This document shows, piece after piece, positions 8,527 to 17,500 of a DNA stretch of 64,000 nucleotides (its first letter is position 1; each line of letters starts with the position of its first letter). The translations under genes were made by a program, and so were the position numbers. Source of the DNA: Gammaproteobacteria bacterium (GTDB taxonomy: Bacteria > Pseudomonadota > Gammaproteobacteria > Pseudomonadales > Azotimanducaceae); NCBI GenBank assembly GCA_012960535.1, contig DUBB01000016.1, forward strand, positions 2,454 to 66,453, written 5' to 3'. Below the pieces are notes generated by a model, which saw only the letters and a program-made list of their open reading frames with translations, searched no databases and was not told the origin of the DNA.

Positions 8527-8871
8527 CTCTACCCCCTTATAATGTTGTAGTAATTGAATAATCAATGGTCTATTAATTGATTATTCAATGGCCCCTTAAT
8601 TGATTAATCAATGGTCCTTTAATTGATTAAACACGCAATGGAACCGCTTGTGAAGCAGCTAGTGGCTATCAAAAACTCGACAGCAACGGCTCATGGCTTA
8701 TTCTAGAAGCACACTTACAAAGCCGGAACATCACGGCGCCGGGCAAATCGGCTGCGTTCAGGACCGATAGGCTACTGCTTCGACACGTCGCTGTTGGATC
8801 CAGCCTCTATCAGCGATTAGACTCTATCAAACAACCGATCCATATCATGGCCCATCCAAAGGAATCTCATT
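8527..8871. other. Divergent intergenic region with operator array
   Basis: This 345-base gap separates the divergent LLM gene and the GH172-like gene. Its LLM-proximal part is the 23-bp repeat array at 8555-8630. The rest (8631-8871) shows no gene or clear hairpin. A ribosome binding site AAAGGA lies just before the GH172-like start. Confidence 0.6.
8555..8630. promoter_or_regulatory. Array of three 23-bp repeats carrying TTGATTAATCAA palindromes
   Basis: Three 23-base units (8555-8577, 8578-8600, 8601-8623) and a seven-base remnant lie head to tail. Each begins with a near-perfect 12-bp palindrome: TTGAATAATCAA, TTGATTATTCAA, TTGATTAATCAA (perfect), then a half site TTGATTAA. Between them are more variable 11-base spacers rich in GGNCC. 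Regular spacing of slightly different palindromes is the form of a cooperative operator. The array lies 29 bases upstream of the LLM start codon. MarR- or TetR-type dimers bind sites of this shape (general knowledge); which protein binds here is unknown. Confidence 0.6.
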
Positions 8872-9927
8872 ATGATGAATCAACTGACTACCTTGTCTGA
8901 TGCACAATCTCGCTCTATCAGCCCGGAGAATTTTTCCGGTGAAAAAGGCAGCGGCGGCATGGCCACCGAAGGAACCGGTGCCTCCTGCGCAAGGGACCTG
9001 GGCCAGGGCTGGAAGGTTTCACCATCGATCATTATCGAAGCAGGCACCACCTTTGAGATAGCCAATATCGACGGCCCAGGTACTATCGAACAGATCTGGA
9101 TGACACCCACAGGCCAGTGGCGGACCAGTATTCTGCGGATCTACTGGGATGATCAGGAATATCCATCTGTGGAATGCCCCATCGGCGATTTCTTCGCCTG
9201 TGGTTGGGGCAAATTTGCTCAGGTTTCTTCCCTCGCTGTGTGTGTTAATCCAGGCAGTGCCTTTAACTGCTACTGGCTCATGCCCTTTGCTCGTGGCTGC
9301 CGTATGACCATAGAAAACATGGATACCGAGGCTATGCGCCTCTACTACCAAATCAATTACTCCTTGGCCCCCATTCCGGGAAATTCAGCCTATTTCCACG
9401 CCCAGTTCCGTCGCGTCAATCCCCTGCCCTACGGTGAGGTTTACACCCTGGTTGACAACCTGTCCGGGCAGGGGCATTACGCAGGTACTTATATGGCCTG
9501 GGGCGTCAATAATTCCGGCTGGTGGGGTGAAGGAGAAATCAAGTTCTATATGGATGGTGATGACGCATTTCCAACCATCTGTGGCACGGGAACCGAAGAC
9601 TATTTCTGTGGCTCCTACAATTTTGAAAATAAAGAGAGCCGGCAATACCAGGAATATTCTACCCCCTACGCCGGCCTGGCTCAGGTGTTGCGAGGCGATA
9701 ATGTGTATCGATCACAAATGCGATTTGGCATGTACCGGTGGCACATCACCGATCCCGTGCGATTCAGTCACAACATGAAAGTAACCATACAGGCCCTGGG
9801 CTGGCGCAGCGGACGCCGCTATCTACCCTTGCAGGATGACATCGCCTCTGTGGCCTACTGGTATCAAACCCTGCCCTCAGTGCCATTTCCTGACTTGCCG
9901 GAGCGTGACTACCTTGAAATAATCTGA
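8872..9927 (+). CDS. DUF2961 / GH172 family protein
   Basis: The 351-residue protein matches DUF2961, now classed as glycoside hydrolase family 172, whose characterised member acts on difructose dianhydride. Visible family segments are GSGGMATEGTGASCARDLG, the substrate-loop region PIGDFFACGWG, and GTGTEDYFCGSY with the conserved Glu at residue 242. No signal peptide is seen, so it is probably cytoplasmic. The start is the first of two consecutive ATG codons behind AAAGGA. It stands alone, divergent from an LLM enzyme; no sugar transporter is beside it, so the natural substrate is open. Confidence 0.82.
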   Translation: MMNQLTTLSDAQSRSISPENFSGEKGSGGMATEGTGASCARDLGQGWKVSPSIIIEAGTTFEIANIDGPGTIEQIWMTPTGQWRTSILRIYWDDQEYPSVECPIGDFFACGWGKFAQVSSLAVCVNPGSAFNCYWLMPFARGCRMTIENMDTEAMRLYYQINYSLAPIPGNSAYFHAQFRRVNPLPYGEVYTLVDNLSGQGHYAGTYMAWGVNNSGWWGEGEIKFYMDGDDAFPTICGTGTEDYFCGSYNFENKESRQYQEYSTPYAGLAQVLRGDNVYRSQMRFGMYRWHITDPVRFSHNMKVTIQALGWRSGRRYLPLQDDIASVAYWYQTLPSVPFPDLPERDYLEII

Positions 9928-10021
9928 CGGGCAACTGGCAAAACCAGATTACTGCTGGCGCAAGCCACTTTTAATTTAAAGCGATAGAGAAAGAGTGCTC
10001 ACACCATTAAAAAAACTTTAT

Positions 10022-10048
10022 AATAAAGCGCAACTATATTGCTTTATT
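10022..10048. terminator. AT-rich hairpin between convergent genes
   Basis: AATAAAGC (10022-10029) pairs perfectly with GCTTTATT (10041-10048) around an 11-base loop, between the convergent ends of the GH172-like gene and the TPR gene. The stem is AT-rich and the downstream T-run is weak, so terminator function is only suggested by position. Confidence 0.3.
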
Positions 10049-10118
10049 GCTTTATTAGTTTCACCTCCATCTAAACACAGTTTTATAGCCCTGGGCACGC
10101 AGACTGCCCTGAAGCGCA

Positions 10119-11681
10119 TTAAAGCTGCGCCATAGAAAGATATTGCTCAGCTTCCTGTAAATCCTTTGTATTACTACCCTTTCTTATTTCAGCTAACCTG
10201 CGATACAACTGCGCGGCAGCTTCTTCATCACCCAGCTTTGCATAGGTTCGTGCAAGCCCCAATAACGATCTCGAACGATTAGGTGTTCTCGCCAGTGAAC
10301 CGTTAAACAGCGCAATGGACTGATCGAACCTTCCCAGCCCCGACAATACTTCCGCATACAATTCATGAACGGGCTTAATCGGGTTAGCCGTGCCATTAGG
10401 CGGTGGTAGCTGTTTAGTCAGTTCCACGCCTTCTTCTAACAGCACCAACGCCTGGGCTTCATCGCCTTCGGCAAGACTGACCAGTGCTGCTATCTCCTGG
10501 TACATGATCTTGGTTGGGACAGGTCCTTCTCTGTAAGCGCCCTTGCCTCTTTTCTCCATGGCCACAACTTTAGCTGCCAGCAGTTCTTTGGCATTTTCGG
10601 CTGCCTTGAGGTCGTCGAGGTGAATCGCGCTCAATCCAGCGGCCAACAAACTGGCAGCCGTTGATTGGTCTGATACGGCCATTATCTGCCAGTCTTCTGT
10701 TTCAACGACATAACGGGCCCTGACTTTCTCCAGGCTACCCTCCTGCCCTTCATTTTGTTCAGCGATGCTCTCCAGACGTGTAATCCATAGCTGGGCCTTT
10801 TCATAGTCACCTTGCTGCAGATCGCCATACTGACCCCAATCCAGCGCATGTACCATATCGCCCACCGCATCGCCTGGTTCCCACAAATCTTTGGCTGCAT
10901 CATAAGCAGACTGATTGGAGGTCGACACATCAGGCCACATGCCATGTTGGATAAATATGTGCGTTGGCATATGCCTTGCGTGTGATACCGCAGGCGCAAT
11001 CTGGGCAAATTTCTGCGCTGCCTCTAGTGCCAGTGGGGCATGCAGAGGATCATCAAACGAGTGAATGACATAGTGCGCCGCACCTGGATGGTTCTTGTTT
11101 CTTTTAAACAATCGGGTGGCGATAGAGCCTGCAAGAATATTCATTTTCATGAGATCATCGCCACTAGCTCGAGCGGCACTGAGCAAAGACAATGCATAAA
11201 AGGCCGCCACCTCGTCATCATCTGGAAACTGGGCATAATGCGCCTGCATAGCGTCTTTATAAGCTATTCTCCGCTCGGCAATATCTCCAGGTCCATTGAA
11301 CAACGCTTCAACTGCCTTGATGAAGCCTTTTTCCCGCGGGGTTCCGGCTTTTGCCAGACGCACTTCAGGCGTTGCGCCCAGGCGCTGCAGTATGTCCATC
11401 GGTGTCTGCCGATTCCATTCACCAATCAGTGGATGGTTATAACACAGCGACTCACCCCAATAGGCCAGAGCAAAATCAGCGTCGGCTTGCTGCGCTTTCT
11501 TGAATTCACGGATAGCTTGTTTCCAGCCAAAGCTGTGGAGAAACCCCACTCCACGCAAAAAATGGGGCTGAGCGGCTTTAGCACCCGAGTTTTCAAAACT
11601 CAGAGAACCAACGTCCCTGAGGTCAGCAGCGAACAGCAGGTTTGAAGCACTCACCAATAGGACTAATAAGAACTTTTTCAT
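10119..11681 (-). CDS. Secreted TPR-repeat protein
   Basis: A 520-residue protein with a signal peptide (MKKFLLVLLVSASNLLFA, cleaved before ADLRD). Helical repeats follow: FLHSFGWKQAIREFKKAQQAD near residue 45 and, near the C-terminus, LGRFDQSIALFNGSLARTPN and LGDEEAAAQLYRRLAE fit tetratricopeptide repeats. The middle has conserved HYVIHSFDDPLHA and HARHMPTHIFI stretches seen in a group of proteobacterial TPR proteins of unknown function. It probably acts in the periplasm as a protein-binding scaffold. A good GGGAAGGGGAT ribosome binding site precedes the ATG. Confidence 0.8.
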   Translation of the reverse strand: MKKFLLVLLVSASNLLFAADLRDVGSLSFENSGAKAAQPHFLRGVGFLHSFGWKQAIREFKKAQQADADFALAYWGESLCYNHPLIGEWNRQTPMDILQRLGATPEVRLAKAGTPREKGFIKAVEALFNGPGDIAERRIAYKDAMQAHYAQFPDDDEVAAFYALSLLSAARASGDDLMKMNILAGSIATRLFKRNKNHPGAAHYVIHSFDDPLHAPLALEAAQKFAQIAPAVSHARHMPTHIFIQHGMWPDVSTSNQSAYDAAKDLWEPGDAVGDMVHALDWGQYGDLQQGDYEKAQLWITRLESIAEQNEGQEGSLEKVRARYVVETEDWQIMAVSDQSTAASLLAAGLSAIHLDDLKAAENAKELLAAKVVAMEKRGKGAYREGPVPTKIMYQEIAALVSLAEGDEAQALVLLEEGVELTKQLPPPNGTANPIKPVHELYAEVLSGLGRFDQSIALFNGSLARTPNRSRSLLGLARTYAKLGDEEAAAQLYRRLAEIRKGSNTKDLQEAEQYLSMAQL

Positions 11682-11842
11682 ATCCCCTTCCCGTCAAAAA
11701 TTAAGGTCAATTGTTAATAAACCAGTCTACACTTATGCTTCACCCTGTAGCAATCGCCTCAACAATCCAGTTATCGAAAGGTACAGAAAAACAGCAGTTG
11801 CAGATTACTATCCTACTTCTAAGGTTCCTGGCGGCTGATCAT

Positions 11843-11875
11843 CCGGCGGCAGGTTTGGCGACCCGAAACCGCCGG
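11843..11875. other. GC-rich hairpin between ankyrin and TPR genes
   Basis: CCGGC...GGTTT pairs with AAACC GCCGG (arms 11843-11857 and 11866-11875) in the gap between the two minus-strand genes. No T-run follows on either strand, so an intrinsic terminator is unlikely; an mRNA structure or a small inverted repeat is equally possible. Confidence 0.3.
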
Positions 11876-11936
11876 CATTAATTAAAAGAATCACACAACC
11901 CACTGCTCATGGATTTCCTTTGCTGACAGTCTGCAA

Positions 11937-12644
11937 TCATTGATTGAACTGATCTGCTAGCGCATGAAAATCGCTATCGCGTTTCCGCATCATGATCGCC
12001 CTCACCGTTCGACCATCAGGCCCGGCGATGTCAATACAAGCCGTGTGATCCCTGAAAGCTTCAAAGTACTGCTTACCACTACCTTTCTTAAGCATGTAAT
12101 GTAATGCCGTCATCCCTTTAGAATCCTGAAAATCCGGGTTAGCACCGCCAGCCAGGAGCAGCTCAGCCATTGCAAACTTGCTGTATTTAACGGCACCCAA
12201 CAAGGGGGTTTCGTCTTCGGCTATTGCTTCAATATTCGCCCCTCTGTCCAGCAGTAAATTTATCATGTCTGCATCTTCATTAAACACGGCGGCCCAGAGA
12301 CAGTGCTCTGGTGATGCGCCATTATCCAGCAGGAAGGTGGCCAGGCGATAGTTTTGACCCCGGGCAACAGCAAACCACAACGGGGTTGCCTGCCAGCTGC
12401 CCTCAGTAAATGCAGCAGCATCTTTATCAAGACCAAGCTCAATTAATGCTTCGGCCAGGCGGATGCTATCACCGCTATGCAGGTTCTTTTTTTTCCAGAC
12501 GTTGATGCTGGCGCACAAATGCAGCCAGTTCCAGCCTCGTTCATCACGATAATGCAGCAGCTCTGGTTTAGCCCGTAGATCCACTAATACCGGGTCAACC
12601 GAAAATGTTCGTATAGCTCTGATGAGACTCGTTTTGGAAGCCAT
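11937..12644 (-). CDS. Ankyrin-repeat protein
   Basis: The 235-residue protein carries about four to five ankyrin repeats: RGWNWLHLCASINV, WQATPLWFAVARGQNYRLATFLLDNGA, DADMINLLLDRGANIEA, ETPLLGAVKYSKFAMAELLLAGGAN and KGMTALHYMLKKG. The pattern TPLxxAVxxGxxxxxxxLLxxGA is clear. No signal peptide, so likely cytoplasmic. Such proteins bind other proteins; the partner is unknown. It precedes the TPR gene on the same strand but 255 bases separate them. Confidence 0.85.
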   Translation of the reverse strand: MASKTSLIRAIRTFSVDPVLVDLRAKPELLHYRDERGWNWLHLCASINVWKKKNLHSGDSIRLAEALIELGLDKDAAAFTEGSWQATPLWFAVARGQNYRLATFLLDNGASPEHCLWAAVFNEDADMINLLLDRGANIEAIAEDETPLLGAVKYSKFAMAELLLAGGANPDFQDSKGMTALHYMLKKGSGKQYFEAFRDHTACIDIAGPDGRTVRAIMMRKRDSDFHALADQFNQ

Positions 12645-12985
12645 TTTTTGCCCCAGCCTGACCCTTTTACAAAGTCAGGCTTTGCACTATTGGTATTAGC
12701 CGAAATCTCGGCCTAGAAGCCATGATCAAGACAGATAATAGCGCACTCTGTGAGTGAGCGATGTTCATTTGTTAAGAGTAACTCGCTCTGAAACCTGCAA
12801 ACCAGATGTAAAAGACAACTGCCTGCTAACCCAGCAGTGGTTTCCCTTGAACCAAGGGTATACCAAAAGCCATACATTAAACCACATCGCTGCCAGGACC
12901 GGCCTAACTGCCGTTCTCATGGCATAGCAGCTAGGAAAATAAATAGCTCCAGGCCCAGGCTTTTGCTACGGCTGGAAGCCGGGTT
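12645..12985. other. Intergenic region, nothing recognised
   Basis: About 340 bases lie between the ankyrin gene start and the end of the AraC-family gene. No open frame with coding character, RNA gene or clear hairpin was found. It should hold the ankyrin gene promoter. Confidence 0.5.
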
Positions 12986-14020
12986 TCAATTCTCGGTCAA
13001 ACCGACCGCCTTACGAACATTGAGCGGTGTTTCACCCAATAACCGTTTGCAGGCCCGGGTAAAATTGCCTGGATTTTCATAGCCCAACTTAACCGCAATA
13101 TCGGATATAGAAAGTGTCCCTTTAATCAGCAAGTCCGAGGCATACTCACGCAGCATTTCATCTTTTATCTGTCGAAGGCTCGTGTTATTAGCTCTGAGTT
13201 GCCTGATCAGCGTTCTCTCCGATCTGTTCAGCAGCTGAGCCAGATCCGTTATAGTGGGCATCTTTGTTTCAGGCTCCGCTTCTCCTATTCGATCTACCAA
13301 GGCGGAAGTCAGGATGCTGGTAATGAACGAAAAATCCGGGTTCTGTTTTACCTCATGAAGTGCCTGTTCGCATTGCCGGCGAGTAGATAGATGCAGACTG
13401 CGATTTTTCAGTATCGAAGGCGCGTTGGCGAGATCCAAAGGCAATGTAACGGCCAATAGGTCACCATCGAAGTCAAACCTTCCAGGAAGCAACTCCTGGT
13501 AAAGCGTGATTGATACCGGTTTTGCGTAAGGAAAGGACCAGCTAAGAGCAAGGTTATCATGCCCCGCACTGGTTACCAGATAGTTGCTTATCACCGTAGC
13601 GAGATTTTCAGTCATTGGCCTGAGATAGCGGCGTATGGGCCCGGTATGCAAAAACTCAGCTCGCATAGACTGATCCTGCCAGCTTGAAGCTGCACTGATT
13701 GAACAACTTCGGCTGGCGATAAACTGACACAGCGTCTGCAAGCCCTCACCGATAGTACTGGCACTGAGTGCACACACCCCCAAAGCACCATGGGCACCGA
13801 TACCCAGCTTCTTACCCAGGTGAAAGCCCCAGTTTCGATCTGTGGTCCATGCCTGGTAGGCCTTGACGACGTCATGGAAATCTTCAAAGCTCATCGTTTC
13901 CTGGGCATGCAATTCCTGCCGGGAAATACTGAGCCCTTGTAACAGGTCATAACCCATCTGCGAGGCATCTTCAACCAGATTCAAAGCATAAGCAGAGGGT
14001 GTCCTACTGGCATTATTCAT
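12986..14020 (-). CDS. AraC-family transcriptional regulator (OruR/AraC_N type)
   Basis: About 344 residues. The N-terminal two thirds match the AraC 'arabinose-binding' N-terminal domain found in OruR/ArgR-like regulators (SAYALNLVEDASQMGYD, then HLGKKLGIGAHGALG). The C-terminus has the double helix-turn-helix: TITDLAQLLNRSERTLIRQL followed by SISDIAVKLGYENPGNFTRACKRLLGETP. Family members activate catabolic genes on binding a lipid or organic ligand. An in-frame ATG at 14065 exists, but the ATG at 14020 has a better ribosome binding site and leaves the palindrome at 14049-14064 upstream. It is divergent from CYP153, the most likely target. Confidence 0.85.
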   Translation of the reverse strand: MNNASRTPSAYALNLVEDASQMGYDLLQGLSISRQELHAQETMSFEDFHDVVKAYQAWTTDRNWGFHLGKKLGIGAHGALGVCALSASTIGEGLQTLCQFIASRSCSISAASSWQDQSMRAEFLHTGPIRRYLRPMTENLATVISNYLVTSAGHDNLALSWSFPYAKPVSITLYQELLPGRFDFDGDLLAVTLPLDLANAPSILKNRSLHLSTRRQCEQALHEVKQNPDFSFITSILTSALVDRIGEAEPETKMPTITDLAQLLNRSERTLIRQLRANNTSLRQIKDEMLREYASDLLIKGTLSISDIAVKLGYENPGNFTRACKRLLGETPLNVRKAVGLTEN

Positions 14021-14048
14021 CCTATCCGCAAGCCCTTTTGTCACCATA

Positions 14049-14064
14049 TGACAAAATATTGTCA
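14049..14064. promoter_or_regulatory. TGACAA-AATA-TTGTCA palindrome, candidate operator
   Basis: A perfect 6-bp inverted repeat with a 4-base AT spacer lies between the divergent AraC-family and CYP153 genes. If the regulator starts at 14020, this site is just upstream of it, where autoregulation or control of CYP153 would be expected. Confidence 0.45.
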
Positions 14065-14190
14065 TAAACGGCTATAGGCATCAATTGAAATTGTCGATAC
14101 TCTTAGTGATGTGTCAAAGTACTGACCTGCGCAGCACTGGCAGCCAGGCGCCGTAAGTACTACCCCGTTGGTAATTAAATGAGAACAATT

Positions 14191-15435
14191 ATGAGTGAAG
14201 CCATCAATATCACCGAATTCCCTGACGCCTATGCAATGCCTCTCGAGGACATCGATGTAAGCGATCCGATGCTATTTAAGAACGATGCGTTCTGGCCTTA
14301 CTTTGAACGGTTGCGAAACGAAGACCCTGTTCACTATTGCAGAAACAGCCCCTTCGGCGCTTACTGGTCTGTCACCAAATTCAATGACATCATGGAAGTT
14401 GAGAAGAACCCCGAAGTGTTCTCTTCCGAAGTCGGAGGAATCACCATCTTTGAAAGAATGGCTGATTTCAAGACCACTAGCTTCATTCAAATGGACCCAC
14501 CCAAGCATGACGTCCAGCGCAGAACCGTAACGGGCGTAGTAGCCCCAACCAACCTGGCGCTGCTGCAACCCATTATTCGCAAGCGTGCGGGCGAGATTCT
14601 TGACCGACTGCCGCTCGGGGAAACCTTCAACTGGGTTGAACGCGTTTCTATAGAACTGACCACTCAAATGCTGGCCACATTATTTGATTTCCCATTTGAA
14701 GACCGCCGAAAGCTGACCTACTGGTCTGATATGGCAACCTCCTCAGAGGTTAACGGCGGTACAACGCCTGAAGCCAAGCGTAGAGAGGCTCTGCTCGAAT
14801 GCCTGGAAGTCTTCACCGGCCTCTGGAATGAGCGCATTAACAAAAAACCCGGTAATGATCTTATATCCATGCTGGCGCACGGCAAAGACACTCAGAATAT
14901 GGACCCCATGGAGTTCCTGGGTAATTTGATTTTGCTGATAGTCGGTGGCAATGACACGACCCGTAATTCCATCAGCGGCGGGGTTTATTTCCTGAATCAG
15001 AACCCGACGGAATACGACAAACTGAGAAATAACCCAGATCTGATACCCATAATGGTATCAGAAGTGATTCGCTACCAGACCCCATTGGCGCACATGAGAC
15101 GTACGGCGACGCGGGATTACCAGTTACGCGACAAACTTATCAGGAAAGGTGACAAGGTCATCATGTGGTATGTGTCTGCCAACAGGGATGATGAAGTAAT
15201 CACTAATCCGAACGAATTCCAGATCGACAGAGACCGATCAAGACACCACATGTCTTTCGGATTCGGTCTGCATCGATGCATGGGCAATCGCCTTGCAGAA
15301 ATGCAGCTGAAGACGGTCTGGGAAGAAATCATGAAGCGTTTCAAGTTTGTAGAAGTTGTCGGCGAACCCGAACGTGTTCAGTCGTGCTTTGTTAAAGGTT
15401 ACGAGAGCCTGCCCGTTAAACTGCATGCCTGGTAA
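14191..15435 (+). CDS. Cytochrome P450, CYP153-type terminal hydroxylase
   Basis: The heme-ligand motif is FGFGLHRCMGNR, the I-helix has VGGNDTTRN, and the K-helix ExxR is EVIR. Stretches such as SIELTTQMLATLFDFP, LISMLAHG, TPLAHMRRTA and KGDKVIMWYVSANRDD follow the CYP153 consensus closely. CYP153 enzymes hydroxylate the terminal carbon of n-alkanes, and some act on limonene or cymene. The ATG at 14191 (giving MSEAINITEF) is preferred to the ATG at 14179, as GAGAAC precedes it. No ferredoxin or ferredoxin reductase gene is adjacent, which is unusual for this family. Control by the divergent AraC-family protein is likely. Confidence 0.92.
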   Translation: MSEAINITEFPDAYAMPLEDIDVSDPMLFKNDAFWPYFERLRNEDPVHYCRNSPFGAYWSVTKFNDIMEVEKNPEVFSSEVGGITIFERMADFKTTSFIQMDPPKHDVQRRTVTGVVAPTNLALLQPIIRKRAGEILDRLPLGETFNWVERVSIELTTQMLATLFDFPFEDRRKLTYWSDMATSSEVNGGTTPEAKRREALLECLEVFTGLWNERINKKPGNDLISMLAHGKDTQNMDPMEFLGNLILLIVGGNDTTRNSISGGVYFLNQNPTEYDKLRNNPDLIPIMVSEVIRYQTPLAHMRRTATRDYQLRDKLIRKGDKVIMWYVSANRDDEVITNPNEFQIDRDRSRHHMSFGFGLHRCMGNRLAEMQLKTVWEEIMKRFKFVEVVGEPERVQSCFVKGYESLPVKLHAW

Positions 15436-15476
15436 AACCTGGCAGGGTTGAAACGACACAGGCAATCGCTATCTGA

Positions 15477-16406
15477 CTAAACACTCGTTTCGAAGGCATG
15501 CTTCAACGCGCCCAAAAAACTCGAATTTAATCGCTGGCTCACCTTGGCATTCGGGACAAACGAATCAGCGCCATGATACAGACCTGGAAATACTGCCAGC
15601 TCACAAGCCACACCTGCATCGTTGAGCCGCGCCGCATATTGTCTGTCTTCATCATAAAACAGATCCTCAGTGCCAACGCAAATGTAAGCACTTACCACTG
15701 AACTTAGATCAGTACAGCGAGCTGCTGCTGCGTACACAGAGGCATCTTCTTCAGGCACCCCATTGAGATACATCTCCCATGCCGCAAAAGAAGTGCTTTG
15801 ATTCCATACCGGGTGATTGGTTAACTGGCCCGAGGCGGTAGCATGCAGATTGTCTAACATCGGGTACAACAGCAGTTGCAAAACAAGGTCAGGGCCGCCT
15901 TCATCACGAACCTTTAGGGCAAGCCCGGCAGCCAACCCAGCGCCTGCGCTGGCACCACCAATGGCGATCCGCTTAGGGTCAATTCCAAGCATCCCAGCTT
16001 CCTCATAAAGCCAGCCAAGGGCCGCATGACAATCATTTAACCCGGCAGGAAAAGGATGTTCAGGCGCTAGACGATAATCAACCGAGATAACAGTACAGTC
16101 CAGATGCTTGGCAATCAGTTTCGCGCGATCATCATCTGCCGAACCAAGAATGTAACCCCCACCATGAATCCATAGCAATACCGGTTGCTTTTCCCGGTCC
16201 GATTTCCGATAAAGGGTAAGTGCCACTGGTTCACCATCACATCGTACAGAATACTGCTCTTCAACTACATCAATGACCGGAGTTGGCGGGCGAGCAGCAA
16301 GAACTGCACGAACCGAGGTCACATTCTCGCGGGTAATATTCAGGTCGGGTAACTGCTCAAGACCAGCAAGTAATTCAGCATCTATTCGTTTGTAATCCAG
16401 TTCCAT
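15477..16406 (-). CDS. Alpha/beta hydrolase, hormone-sensitive-lipase type esterase
   Basis: A 309-residue esterase with the HSL-family oxyanion motif HGGG (residues 81-84), the nucleophile in GGASAG (Ser153), the acid region GTEDLFYDED and the histidine in GLYHGAD. The reaction is hydrolysis of short-chain carboxylic esters or lactones in the cytoplasm; no signal peptide is seen. AGAGGATTC precedes the ATG. The gene is convergent with CYP153. Its substrate is not predictable. Confidence 0.9.
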   Translation of the reverse strand: MELDYKRIDAELLAGLEQLPDLNITRENVTSVRAVLAARPPTPVIDVVEEQYSVRCDGEPVALTLYRKSDREKQPVLLWIHGGGYILGSADDDRAKLIAKHLDCTVISVDYRLAPEHPFPAGLNDCHAALGWLYEEAGMLGIDPKRIAIGGASAGAGLAAGLALKVRDEGGPDLVLQLLLYPMLDNLHATASGQLTNHPVWNQSTSFAAWEMYLNGVPEEDASVYAAAARCTDLSSVVSAYICVGTEDLFYDEDRQYAARLNDAGVACELAVFPGLYHGADSFVPNAKVSQRLNSSFLGALKHAFETSV

Positions 16407-16467
16407 GAATCCTCTCTATAATCAAATCAGCTACTGGCAGAAAAGGGCTATTGCGCTTAAACCCGGT

Positions 16468-16899
16468 TTAACGACGCCCTGGGAATTGCAGGACCTTGGC
16501 GGCGAACCGACGCAATCGTGTGGAAGGCTGCCTCTGCCCCATTAATACTTTGGACATCAGGGGTGAGAGCTTGTCATATAAGAGCCAGTCTTCGAGCCCT
16601 GCATCACTGATACTGGCCAGATCACATTCAAAATCACCAGAGACAAGATAAGCCTGGCAGAACTGTTGCCCGTCTGCATTTAAATGTTCGGACAGCAGTT
16701 CGCCATGAAGAACCGTGGTAAGAAATTCGGCACCACTTAAATCCTGCATTCGTATTCGAGCGACCGCTGACGGATAACTATCCTGAAGCGATGTCGCAAG
16801 CAGATCATTACTGACCAGGAAGGCCACAATGGCCCCCAGGGACTGCGTATTATTGCCCTGTGAACCTAACACTAAACTGGCGTATTTCTGTTGCGTCAT
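16468..16899 (-). CDS. Hypothetical protein
   Basis: A 143-residue protein with no recognised family. It starts at an ATG with AGGAGG four bases upstream (16899); the longer frame to 16977 lacks such a site. It has no signal peptide or membrane helix. The N-terminus (KYASLVLGSQGNNTQSLGAI) and the acidic middle look globular; the C-terminus is basic (STRLRRFAAKVLQFPGRR). It lies between an esterase and an FMN-binding protein on the same strand and may be cotranscribed. Confidence 0.65.
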   Translation of the reverse strand: MTQQKYASLVLGSQGNNTQSLGAIVAFLVSNDLLATSLQDSYPSAVARIRMQDLSGAEFLTTVLHGELLSEHLNADGQQFCQAYLVSGDFECDLASISDAGLEDWLLYDKLSPLMSKVLMGQRQPSTRLRRFAAKVLQFPGRR

Positions 16900-17020
16900 C
16901 CTGCCTCCTGCTTCTGGGTGCAGATTATAGGCATAATGTGAACCAATCCCAACCCTTGCAAGCGCTGGCTTTAACATCGTTGATGATGCTGTGTCAGCTA
17001 AAGGTATAGGAATTCAATGA

Positions 17021-17500
17021 TTAGGCCTGCCAAGTCAAGACCTCACCTGCCTGGCCCATCAATACCGACCCGGGAAATACCCGCAATCGCCAGGGTGCGA
17101 AACGAAGCACTGAGAATCCCGGGGAATCCGGGCCTTCCCAGCCAGGTATGATCGCCGGGTTGTATCCCACTGGCTCGGGTAATTCCAGATATCTGTTCCA
17201 GACCCACTGCTTGGTCTGGCTATCCTCGCACCAGCTGGCCGCGCATTCTGCGACACAGGTATCGTGGCAAGTCGTCCAGTAGTTCACAGAACAATAGGAA
17301 CTGTGGGCCAGGTGTGCTTTTTTGATCGGTGTGGCTGCGGTTGCCACCCAACCGATTAGATGGTCACCGTCAAATTCCCAAAAAGGGTGCAAGACCCGGC
17401 TTCTCGGGCGATTAGCAGAATCGACTGTGGCCACGTTACACCAGACAATACGATGGGCCATGGCTACAAAGGCGGGTGCTGTCTGCGCTAATGTATTCAT
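17021..17500 (-). CDS. Pyridoxamine 5'-phosphate oxidase-like FMN-binding protein
   Basis: About 159 residues with the split-barrel pattern of PNPOx-like proteins: IVWCNVATVDSANRPRSRVLHPFWEFDGDHLIGW, where the TVD-x-P-R-S-R segment binds the FMN phosphate in relatives. Members reduce or bind flavins or F420 and act on small electrophiles. The ATG at 17500 has GGAGG six bases upstream, better than the TTG at 17524. The protein is rich in Cys and Trp (around residues 77-105). Function beyond flavin binding is unknown. Confidence 0.75.
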   Translation of the reverse strand: MNTLAQTAPAFVAMAHRIVWCNVATVDSANRPRSRVLHPFWEFDGDHLIGWVATAATPIKKAHLAHSSYCSVNYWTTCHDTCVAECAASWCEDSQTKQWVWNRYLELPEPVGYNPAIIPGWEGPDSPGFSVLRFAPWRLRVFPGSVLMGQAGEVLTWQA

